Source of the DNA: GWE2-42-39 sp963668595
GTDB taxonomy: Bacteria; Bacteroidota; Bacteroidia; Bacteroidales; Prolixibacteraceae
Direction: 5' to 3'
NCBI GenBank assembly: GCA_963668595.1
Contig: OY764876.1
Location: 1,302,001-1,366,000, forward strand
DNA: 64,000 bases
Positions 35,328 through 42,913 of this stretch are shown here, one piece after another. The notes below the pieces were generated by a model, which saw nothing but the letters and a program-made list of their open reading frames with translations, searched no databases and had not been told where the DNA came from. Each line of letters begins with the position of its first letter. Within the stretch, counting starts at the first letter, position 1. Both the position numbers and the translations under genes were made by a program.

Positions 35328-35600
35328 TGAAAGTTTGAAAACTTTAGCTTACCTGCCATGCCTCCCGAATAGATTGTTGAAACAACATATAAGCAAAAAG
35401 AAGCTTCAATTATCGGCAAGTTTAAATCTTTCGACATGATTAAATAAACCAAAACATTCTAACGGAATAGCTTAAAATAAGATCGTATATTTGTGTCCGG
35501 AAAAGGAACGGCAGACAAAACCTGAACCAATGAGAGCCATTCATTAAATTGCTTTCATTCAATAATTGACAACAAATTATAAACGAAAAACTAAATAATC
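35327..35600. other. nagB upstream region
   Basis: No gene is seen. The stretch holds the nagB -7 box at 35486-35493 and then an A-rich leader of about 100 bases. Confidence 0.5.
35486..35493 (+). promoter_or_regulatory. -7 box of nagB
   Basis: TATATTTG matches TAnnTTTG. A clear -33 TTG is not visible. The gene starts about 108 bases downstream, so a leader of around 100 bases is implied. Confidence 0.45.
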
Positions 35601-36386
35601 ATGAGAGTTCTGATCCATAAAGATTATGCAGATTTAAGCAAATGGATTGCCAGCTACATTGCCAACGAAATTAACCAGTTTAATGCAAGCGAAGAAAAAC
35701 CGTTTGTTCTGGGCTTACCAACCGGATCGTCGCCTATTGGTATTTACAACGAACTAATTGCCCTCAACAAAGCAGGCAAAGTATCGTTTGAACACGTAGT
35801 TACTTTCAATATGGACGAGTACATTGGTTTACCTAAAAACCACGAAGCATCGTACCGTTATTTCATGGATACCAATTTGTTCAACCATGTCAATATTCAG
35901 GAAAAAAATATCAACTTTCTGAACGGAATGACTGATGACCTTGCTGCAGAATGTGTTCGCTACGAAGCAAAGATTAAAGAATACGGCGGAATTAAATTGT
36001 TTTTAGGCGGAATTGGTCCTGACGGACACATTGCATTCAACGAACCCGGATCATCATTGAGTTCTGTTACACGTATTAAAACACTTACTCACGATACGCG
36101 CGTAGCCAATTCTCGCTTCTTCGGAAACGACATTGCAAAAGTTCCGGCAAATGCACTCACTGTAGGCGTAAAAACAATTATGGATGCCGAACAAGTGGTA
36201 ATTATTGCCAACGGATACAACAAAGCCCGCGCAGTGCAGAAAATGATTGAAGAAGGCGTAAACCACATGTGGACAGCTTCAGCTCTTCAATTACACCCCA
36301 AAGCAATTATTGTGTGCGACGAAGTTGCTACCATGGAACTTAAAGTAGCTACCTATAAATATTTTAAAGATATTGAAGGATTATAA
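35601..36386 (+). CDS. nagB: glucosamine-6-phosphate deaminase
   Basis: A 261-residue enzyme converting glucosamine 6-phosphate to fructose 6-phosphate and ammonia, in amino-sugar breakdown. Motifs are LGLPTGSSPIGIYNEL, FNMDEYIGLP with the catalytic Asp, FLGGIGPDGHIAFNEPGSS and KALT-like NALTVGVKTIMDAEQVV. Length and motifs match the E. coli enzyme. It is transcribed alone between its promoter and a bidirectional terminator. Confidence 0.96.
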   Translation: MRVLIHKDYADLSKWIASYIANEINQFNASEEKPFVLGLPTGSSPIGIYNELIALNKAGKVSFEHVVTFNMDEYIGLPKNHEASYRYFMDTNLFNHVNIQEKNINFLNGMTDDLAAECVRYEAKIKEYGGIKLFLGGIGPDGHIAFNEPGSSLSSVTRIKTLTHDTRVANSRFFGNDIAKVPANALTVGVKTIMDAEQVVIIANGYNKARAVQKMIEEGVNHMWTASALQLHPKAIIVCDEVATMELKVATYKYFKDIEGL

Positions 36387-36405
36387 TCGCAGCCTTATAT
36401 ATAAG

Positions 36406-36442
36406 AAGAAGGGAGCAACCAACAAAGTGCTCCCTTCTTTTA
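36406..36442. terminator. bidirectional terminator
   Basis: AAGAAGGGAGCA (36406-36417) pairs with TGCTCCCTTCTT (36428-36439), flanked by T and A runs. It lies between convergent nagB and the ABC permease. Confidence 0.85.
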
Positions 36443-36444
36443 TT

Positions 36445-39400
36445 TTAGTCATTACGTAACAAGCCCACAGGCTGCTTGCTCAATATTTTTCGGATGATTA
36501 TTGCAATCCAGATCAGGGCCGTGAAAAACACCAGCAACGATATTCCCAGCGCCCACCAAAACAAATTGATATACTGCGCCTGAGCGATCGATGACAGACC
36601 ACTCACTATTGCAGGAATTATTCCAGCACAAATTGAAATGCCCACAACAATGCTGTATTCAGCAAAAAACAGTGAAAAGATTTGCTTCTTTCTAAATCCT
36701 AAAGCCAGAAGCACTGCCATTTCGCGCATTTTCTCCATCAACAAACGATAAATTAGTATAGCCAGACCAAGCGTACCAACCAACAAACCCAACGCACCCA
36801 ACATCAGAAAAATATTCAGATAGGTATTTTCGATCCTGTAAAAACTCAGCAAACGATCAACCGTTGGCGTAATTTCGGGGCCAAACGAGCGAAGATTGGT
36901 CTGCAATTCATCCTGCAACTGCTCTTGCTGCAAATTCGACTCCACCAGAAAAAGCGAAGAACCACTTACCGACGGAAAATTTGATGCAAAATGACTCGCA
37001 CCAATCAGCACATTTCCTTGAAATATAGAATTTGCCAATCCTCCGATTAGTTTCAGAACAAGCCGTTCACCTTTTTCGTTACTGTAAACCAGAGTGTCGC
37101 CTACATTTTTGCCCAGCCCCCATTTGATTACCGTTTGGTCAGCAATTGCGGGAACAAATCCTTCCGTAGTTACTGCATTTAAAGCCATCCATAGCGAATC
37201 AGCAGGAAAATCGTCGGTCTGGGCCACAAAACTAAATGCTTTGCGATGCTGAAAAACTTCCGGTTCAAAGCCAATCAGGCGTGGACGAGAAATTCGGTTC
37301 AAATTCAAACAACTGGCATCATCGCCCTGTTTTAGCTGAAATTGCACAAACGAAATACTGTCGGGCAACGAAAAGCCCAGCCGGTCGGCTACTTCCGCAT
37401 TATTTAAATCTTCAGGAACAGGAATACTTGTTTCAACAAACAACGAATAGCCACCCGTTCCGGAAGAAGGCAAATCAGCTCCCCGCGCCAGATCTTTCCG
37501 GTTCATTCCTGTTGAAACAACCAGGAAAATGCCTATTGACAAAAAAGAGACAATCAAAATATGGTGTTTCCGATTACTTCCAAACTTCTTTGTCAAAAGT
37601 TGACGAACAGAAAACACGTCTGTATTTTCAGTTTCAAGCAATCGACCAAACCGATCATTCAACAACAATATGATACCGGGAAGCAAACCGAAACCCGCCA
37701 CATAAAACATTTCAGGGCTTGCAGCCGACGAACCACCAGCATTCCATAAAATCAACGCAAATGAGCCAGCAACCAAGCTCAATCCGACTATCTTTTGTTT
37801 ATTCAGATTCTTTGTTTTACTGATATTTTCCTCTTGCTGAAGTTGAAGGATTTCCTTCCTCAGAAAGCTTTTCAGAATAAAAAACACAGCGGAAACCGAC
37901 AGCAAAAAAACCGACAAAGCCCCAATAAAAATTGACTGCCAGCGAATATGCACATACACAATTGAGGTGCGCACAATATCAACCCAAATAGAATTAACTG
38001 CAACTAAAATCAGCTTATTATACACAATGCTGAAGGGTATCCCCAACACAATCCCAACAAGCACAAGTACAGCACTTTCAGTTAAAAATATTCGCTGCAG
38101 CTGCAAGCGGGAAAAACCCAATGATGCCAGTGTTGCAATTTCTGTTTTTCGAAAATTAAGCGATAAACGGAAAAGTAAAATGGTGAGCAACACAGCTGCC
38201 AGCAATACAAAAAAACTAAGTCCGATAAACAGTTGCCCAAAATCGACTCCCTGACTGGCTGCGGTCAATCCATCCTGCTTCACTTCCTGCACCTGAAAAC
38301 CCGCTTTTTCGGGCGAAAGCTTGTCCAAAATCGCAGTTTCCAACATCAATTTATCCTGAATAGGAAAACGAATAGCAGTTGTTTGCCCAAAACGATTTCC
38401 CCATAAACGCTGCGCCGTTTCGAGCAAAACAAATGCTTTGGGCGTTCCCTTGTACTGATTCCAGTATGCTTCGTCTTTCGGGCGTATCTGGTCCAAATCA
38501 ACCGGAACTCCGGCTTCCCAGTCGCGACAGTGGCCTGCATCCGACAAACCCGGAATATCAGGCATCAGGTTTACATCCGCCCAGACTCCTTCGATCGGAA
38601 CAATTTGCCGGACGACCAAACTTGTATCCCGCTCAGTTAGTATGCGAAGTGCCCCGGTTTTAAAATATTTTATACGGATGGTATCCCCTACTTTCGCATT
38701 CAGATTCTCCGCAAGCCATTCGTTTACAATTATTTCATTATCAGCAATTCCATCAGAAACCGACGAAATAAATGAATACGGAGTGCTATTGCTTCGGCAT
38801 TGAAAATCATTCACAAAATAACTAAAAACAGGACTTGCATTGGCAATTCCACTCATGCAGGATTGCTCTGTTGCCGCACTCAGAAACACTCTTTCTGAAA
38901 CAATTTCAGAATAGTTTAAAGCTGTATTGGAGCGTATTTTCAGGTTCAAATCGGCAAGCGACAGGCAGGAATGTATAATTTCGTTCTCCCCATCAGGCAA
39001 ATTTCCTGCAAGTAAAATCACATTGGCTTTTTCGGTTAAACCCATTTGCTGATTGAGCCAGGCAATGTCAAGCAATACATTACGGGGAGCCGACTGAATA
39101 TTCTGCAAATTCAGGTTTCCGGTTTCCGTGGCCGACAACACAGCTTTAACTTTTACACGCAGCGAAACCGTATTTTCTTCTACCGAAACAAAAGGTGTAT
39201 TGGACGGAAAAGCACTGATTTTATTCACCCGGATTAAAAACTCGCTTCCTTCCTGAATTCCGCCCAGATGAGCCAACTGTTCGTTGATCAACACCTCGTT
39301 ACCGGAAATAGAAAAACGTTGCGGAGAGTTGGTAAAATCAGCAAAATTAGAATCGATTCCCCACACTTGTAGCTGATTTACGCGCACCTGACCACCATCA

Positions 39401-39687
39401 ATAATAGCCATTCCGTTGGCACGCAAAAGAGCACTGGTTGGTACTCCGGTTACACTATCAATACGGGCTGCTAACTGGCGGGTAAAAATCCGTTCTCCGG
39501 CAGTGATAACTGTTTGCGTTTTCCCTAAGCGCTCCAGTGTTATTTGTTGTAAACTAAAACGAACCGAATCGCCAACAATAAGCGCTCCGGTTAAAATTGC
39601 CGTACTTAGGGCAATTCCGAGCAAAGTAGCACTGTGCTGCCTGCGAAAAAATAAAAGCGATCGGGTAAAATATTGAAACCGGTTCAT
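36445..39687 (-). CDS. FtsX-like ABC transporter permease, double module
   Basis: A 1080-residue inner-membrane protein with about ten transmembrane helices: one near the N-terminus (ATLLGIALSTAILTGALIVG), a block at about residues 490-740, and a final block of three at about residues 960-1070. Between them are two large periplasmic domains of the MacB type. The LF(x)GLSFFVLLAA and LGALGLLVGTLGLAILI helices are FtsX-domain hallmarks. It works with the ATPase encoded just upstream, as in LolCDE/MacB-type systems that move lipoproteins, lipids or peptides by mechanotransmission. Two FtsX units in one chain make it about twice the LolE length. Confidence 0.85.
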   Translation of the reverse strand: MNRFQYFTRSLLFFRRQHSATLLGIALSTAILTGALIVGDSVRFSLQQITLERLGKTQTVITAGERIFTRQLAARIDSVTGVPTSALLRANGMAIIDGGQVRVNQLQVWGIDSNFADFTNSPQRFSISGNEVLINEQLAHLGGIQEGSEFLIRVNKISAFPSNTPFVSVEENTVSLRVKVKAVLSATETGNLNLQNIQSAPRNVLLDIAWLNQQMGLTEKANVILLAGNLPDGENEIIHSCLSLADLNLKIRSNTALNYSEIVSERVFLSAATEQSCMSGIANASPVFSYFVNDFQCRSNSTPYSFISSVSDGIADNEIIVNEWLAENLNAKVGDTIRIKYFKTGALRILTERDTSLVVRQIVPIEGVWADVNLMPDIPGLSDAGHCRDWEAGVPVDLDQIRPKDEAYWNQYKGTPKAFVLLETAQRLWGNRFGQTTAIRFPIQDKLMLETAILDKLSPEKAGFQVQEVKQDGLTAASQGVDFGQLFIGLSFFVLLAAVLLTILLFRLSLNFRKTEIATLASLGFSRLQLQRIFLTESAVLVLVGIVLGIPFSIVYNKLILVAVNSIWVDIVRTSIVYVHIRWQSIFIGALSVFLLSVSAVFFILKSFLRKEILQLQQEENISKTKNLNKQKIVGLSLVAGSFALILWNAGGSSAASPEMFYVAGFGLLPGIILLLNDRFGRLLETENTDVFSVRQLLTKKFGSNRKHHILIVSFLSIGIFLVVSTGMNRKDLARGADLPSSGTGGYSLFVETSIPVPEDLNNAEVADRLGFSLPDSISFVQFQLKQGDDASCLNLNRISRPRLIGFEPEVFQHRKAFSFVAQTDDFPADSLWMALNAVTTEGFVPAIADQTVIKWGLGKNVGDTLVYSNEKGERLVLKLIGGLANSIFQGNVLIGASHFASNFPSVSGSSLFLVESNLQQEQLQDELQTNLRSFGPEITPTVDRLLSFYRIENTYLNIFLMLGALGLLVGTLGLAILIYRLLMEKMREMAVLLALGFRKKQIFSLFFAEYSIVVGISICAGIIPAIVSGLSSIAQAQYINLFWWALGISLLVFFTALIWIAIIIRKILSKQPVGLLRND

Positions 39688-39705
39688 CAGATTTTTTTTA
39701 TTGAA

Positions 39706-40374
39706 TTAAGAACGAACAAGCATCAGTTTCCCATTTTCCAGCCGATACAGTTTGTCCATTTTTTCAGCCAAAGCCATTGAGTGGGTCACGCAAATCAGCG
39801 CAGTTTCTTCTTCCCTGTTCAGTTCGACCAATAAATCGGCCAATTGAGCTGCGGTATGTTGATCGAGTGCTCCGGTAGGTTCATCAGCTAACAACAACTG
39901 CGGACGATTAATCAATGCTCTCACCACTGCTGTGCGCTGGCATTCACCTCCCGACAATTCTCCCGGACGTTGCTTTATTAACATTTTCAATCCGGTACGT
40001 TCAATCAGCTGCTTCGCCCTTTGCGCCGTCTCGCTATTTTGTAATTTTTTATCAGTAAGAGTAGGCAACAGAATATTTTCGTACAAATTCAACTGTGGTA
40101 ACAAATGGTGCATTTGAAAAATGAGTCCCAAATGACGATTCCGAAACTCAGCTATTTCACTTGCATTCATTCCCGATAAATTCGCTCCATTTATTCTGAT
40201 TTCTCCGCTATCCGCGCGATCAAGGCCGGCAATCATATTCAGCAATGTTGTTTTTCCTGAACCAGAAGGCCCTACAATAGCAATACTTTCACCCGATTTT
40301 ACCTCAAGAATAACTTCATCTAAAATTACCCGGTCAGCATACGATTTACTCAAATTATTTATTTGCAACAACAT
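39706..40374 (-). CDS. LolD-like ABC transporter ATP-binding protein
   Basis: A 222-residue ATPase with Walker A GPSGSGKTTLLNM, the Q-loop (GLIFQMHHLLPQLNLYEN), signature LSGGECQRTAVVRAL, Walker B LLLADEPTGALD and the H-loop His in CVTHSMALA. This is the LolD/MacB/FtsE group of ATPases. It starts 18 bases before the large FtsX-like permease, so the two form one transporter. The substrate is not evident; no membrane-fusion protein or outer-membrane channel gene is next to it. Confidence 0.93.
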   Translation of the reverse strand: MLLQINNLSKSYADRVILDEVILEVKSGESIAIVGPSGSGKTTLLNMIAGLDRADSGEIRINGANLSGMNASEIAEFRNRHLGLIFQMHHLLPQLNLYENILLPTLTDKKLQNSETAQRAKQLIERTGLKMLIKQRPGELSGGECQRTAVVRALINRPQLLLADEPTGALDQHTAAQLADLLVELNREEETALICVTHSMALAEKMDKLYRLENGKLMLVRS

Positions 40375-40560
40375 AACTAAATATTTACCATTTAATAATT
40401 TACTATTCGCCTATTTGCCCACAACCAATATCTTAGAAAATAATCAATGCACAATATTTTGTTCTGATTATTTATCCTGATACTCTATTTCAGCTCAGCT
40501 CTAACAAGCCGCCTCAACACCGAAGCGAACTTTTAAAAATAAGGAATTATTAAGTACAAC

Positions 40561-40597
40561 GAAAAAAGGAGCATCATATTCTGACACTCCTTCTTTC
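40561..40597 (-). terminator. terminator after the quinone reductase gene
   Basis: AAGGAG (40566-40571) pairs with CTCCTT (40587-40592), extended after one mismatch by G/AAA with TTT/C. On the minus strand a T run follows. Confidence 0.5.
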
Positions 40598-40628
40598 AGT
40601 AAAAATTCTGACAAGTACTAAAAACGAC

Positions 40629-41483
40629 TTATTTAAGCTTGATCAACTCTACTGCAACAACCGCAGCCAGAGGTGTTGTTGGCCTTCCTAAAAGCTTCGA
40701 CAACTGCTGCGACGAATCATACAACTGATTTTCTGAAGCAGACACATCCCATCCGGCAATTGCCTTCGCAAATCCTTCCGGAATTCCAAAACCAGAGAGA
40801 ATATGGACATATTCCGCCTCAGGAAGATTGGTATAAGAAATATCTTTTCCTGTTTGTTTCGAAATTTCTGCTGCGAGATCCGACAAAGTGTAAGCTTCAT
40901 CTCCGGCTAACTCATACACCTTTCCTTGCAAAGCAGGAGTAGTTAAAACAATTGCCGCAGCTTCAGCAAAATCAGCACGGGCTGCAGAAGAAATTTTCCC
41001 ATCGGCTGCACTTCCGATAAAAGCTCCTCCCTGTAATGCTCCGGCGATTGATCCGGTATAATTTTCAGTGTACCAACCATTTCTAAGAATAGTATATGCA
41101 ATTCCCGAAGCAGATAAAGCTTTCTCGGTCGCCCAATGTTCGCCAGCTAAAGAAATAGTAGATGTGTCAGCACGCAAAATACTTGTGTAAACAATATGCT
41201 TTACTTTCGCTTTTTTAGCTGCCTCAATAACATTGGTATGTTGCAAAGTGCGCTGACCAATTTCGTTTCCGGAAATCAACAGTAGTATATCAATTCCGTC
41301 AAGAGCACTGCTCTGTTGTTCGGCATTCACGTAGTCAAAGTTGCGTGCTTCAACACCCAAATCAGCTGCTTTTTCAACCGATCGAACCAAAGCAACCAAT
41401 TCATTTGCATCAATTCTTTTTTTCAGATTCTCAACAACCAGTCGTCCTAATTGTCCGGTTGCTCCAGTAATTCCAATTTTCAT
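40629..41483 (-). CDS. NAD(P)H:quinone oxidoreductase, QorB/NmrA-like
   Basis: A 284-residue atypical short-chain dehydrogenase with Rossmann motif GITGATGQLGRLVV and downstream LLLISGNEIGQRTLQHTN, VYTSILRAD and ILRNGWYTENY, as in QorB (YtfG) of E. coli. It would reduce quinones with NADPH, probably against electrophile or quinone stress. It is divergent from a HxlR regulator, the same arrangement as ytfG/ytfH in E. coli, so regulation by that protein is very likely. A good promoter and several inverted-repeat half-sites lie between the genes. Confidence 0.88.
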   Translation of the reverse strand: MKIGITGATGQLGRLVVENLKKRIDANELVALVRSVEKAADLGVEARNFDYVNAEQQSSALDGIDILLLISGNEIGQRTLQHTNVIEAAKKAKVKHIVYTSILRADTSTISLAGEHWATEKALSASGIAYTILRNGWYTENYTGSIAGALQGGAFIGSAADGKISSAARADFAEAAAIVLTTPALQGKVYELAGDEAYTLSDLAAEISKQTGKDISYTNLPEAEYVHILSGFGIPEGFAKAIAGWDVSASENQLYDSSQQLSKLLGRPTTPLAAVVAVELIKLK

Positions 41484-41542
41484 AGAAGTCTCCTTTCTTT
41501 TTGTATTAAAATCATTTTCAATTTGCTATATAAAAGTTTTTA

Positions 41543-41629
41543 ACTTACTTTTGGTTAGTCAAAGATAAATAGTAAGTATATAACAAACAAGAACTTACAA
41601 AGCAGAAACTAAGTTACCTTGAAGTAACT
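41543..41629. promoter_or_regulatory. candidate HxlR operator array
   Basis: Half-sites ACTTACT (41543-41549), AGTAAGT (41571-41577) and ACTTAC (41593-41598), and a perfect palindrome AGTTAC-CTTGAA-GTAACT (41612-41629), surround the qorB-like promoter. This suits repression of both divergent genes by the HxlR protein. Confidence 0.55.
41560..41590 (-). promoter_or_regulatory. promoter of the QorB-like gene
   Basis: On the minus strand: TTG (41588-41590), 20 bases, TATCTTTG (41560-41567), a full match to the Bacteroidota consensus. It lies among the candidate operator half-sites. Confidence 0.6.
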
Positions 41630-41650
41630 AATACTAAAAATGAAATAGTT

Positions 41651-42016
41651 ATGGATGAAAAAAATTTAAAAAAATATGGAGATGCGGAACATTGCCCTGT
41701 TCGTAATGTACTTGATCGAATTGGCGACAAATGGTCAATTTTAATATTATTGATACTCGAAGAAGGCAGTGTGCTGCGTTTTAATGAACTACACTCATAC
41801 ATTCAATCCATTTCACAAAAAATGTTAGCTGTTACCCTGAAAACCCTTGAAGCTGATGGATTGGTCGAACGTACGGTTTATGCACAAATTCCACCGAAAG
41901 TGGAATACAAACTCACTCCCAGAGGGAAATCGCTCTTACCACATTTGCACGGACTGGTAAACTGGGCAAAATTACATATGGAAGAAATAAGAGCATCACG
42001 AGTTTCTGCAGTTTAA
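41651..42016 (+). CDS. HxlR family transcriptional regulator
   Basis: A 121-residue winged-helix protein. The N-terminal Cys typical of the family is in AEHCPVRNVLDRIGDKWSI, followed by LEEGSVLRFNELHSYIQSISQKML and the wing (VERTVYAQIPPKVEYKLTPRG). Members such as YodB, HypR and QorR sense electrophiles or redox stress through that Cys. It is divergent from the QorB-like reductase and very probably controls it and itself through the half-sites in between. Confidence 0.93.
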   Translation: MDEKNLKKYGDAEHCPVRNVLDRIGDKWSILILLILEEGSVLRFNELHSYIQSISQKMLAVTLKTLEADGLVERTVYAQIPPKVEYKLTPRGKSLLPHLHGLVNWAKLHMEEIRASRVSAV

Positions 42017-42079
42017 TCAACTCTTTTGAAGATTAGATATGAATAAAATATCCTTTATTTTGCAAAAAATTTTACGCCG

Positions 42080-42757
42080 ATGAAGATTTTTGTAGTAGGT
42101 GCTGGAAAATTGGCCAATGCCATTTTAAATGCTGATTTATCGTTTGATGCATGTAATATAGAAAAATGGGACAACAAACGTCCTGATTTCAACGAAAAGG
42201 CCATTGTAATACACGCCGGATCAGGCAGACAAGCCGAAGAGTGTTTCAAATTTTGTTCGCAAACCAAATCGGTTTTAGTTGAACTTTCAACCGGGCTGGG
42301 AACAGAAAAACAAACCATCGATTTTCCACTGATTATTTGTCCGAACACCTCTGTTCTGGTACTGAAAATGCTGCATTTGCTCCAACAAAACGATGCGATT
42401 TTCAGCAATTATAATATTTCGATTACCGAATCGCACCAGGCAAGTAAAAAAACAGAAGCCGGAACAGCTTTCGCCTTTGCCAAAGCGCTTCATTTTCCGG
42501 TAAATGAAATTGAATCAATTCGTGATGCTGAGATACAAAAAGAGCAGATAAAAATTCCGGATCAGTATCTGGATCGGCATGCTTATCACCGCATTGTATT
42601 ACGCGATGGAAATGATGAAATAGCTATTGAGACAAAAGTTTTGGGACACCAATCGTATGTGGCAGGAATAAAAAAAATTATTGCTATGATCTTAGCTAAT
42701 CCTCTTGAAAACAAGAGCTATACCATTCTTGATTTCATTGAAAAAAGAGTACTTTAA
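42080..42757 (+). CDS. DapB-like dehydrogenase, divergent
   Basis: A 225-residue protein with an N-terminal nucleotide-binding start (MKIFVVGAGKLANAIL) and a C-terminal part resembling dihydrodipicolinate reductase: ITESHQASKKTEAGTAFAFA is comparable with the EHH-K-DAPSGTA region of DapB, and DGNDEIAIETKVLGHQSYVAG with the DapB dimer strand. The catalytic HH/K and PSGT residues are not fully kept, so the classical lysine-pathway reaction is doubtful. It follows the HxlR gene by 63 bases in the same direction. Substrate and role are unknown. Confidence 0.6.
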   Translation: MKIFVVGAGKLANAILNADLSFDACNIEKWDNKRPDFNEKAIVIHAGSGRQAEECFKFCSQTKSVLVELSTGLGTEKQTIDFPLIICPNTSVLVLKMLHLLQQNDAIFSNYNISITESHQASKKTEAGTAFAFAKALHFPVNEIESIRDAEIQKEQIKIPDQYLDRHAYHRIVLRDGNDEIAIETKVLGHQSYVAGIKKIIAMILANPLENKSYTILDFIEKRVL

Positions 42758-42843
42758 GTATTTACTATTGAACAATTTACGAATAATCAATTCGACAATA
42801 TATTATTCTGATTCGCATGATACGTAATCATTTATACTAAAGC

Positions 42844-42891
42844 AAAAAAGCTGTCGGCTCCAGAAATACTTCTTGTACCGACAGCTTTTTT
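42844..42891. terminator. bidirectional terminator
   Basis: AAAAAAGCTGTCGG (42844-42857) pairs perfectly with CCGACAGCTTTTTT (42878-42891). It serves the convergent DapB-like and GH3 genes. Confidence 0.88.
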
Positions 42892-42913
42892 GCATGTATT
42901 TTCTACCTAATGA

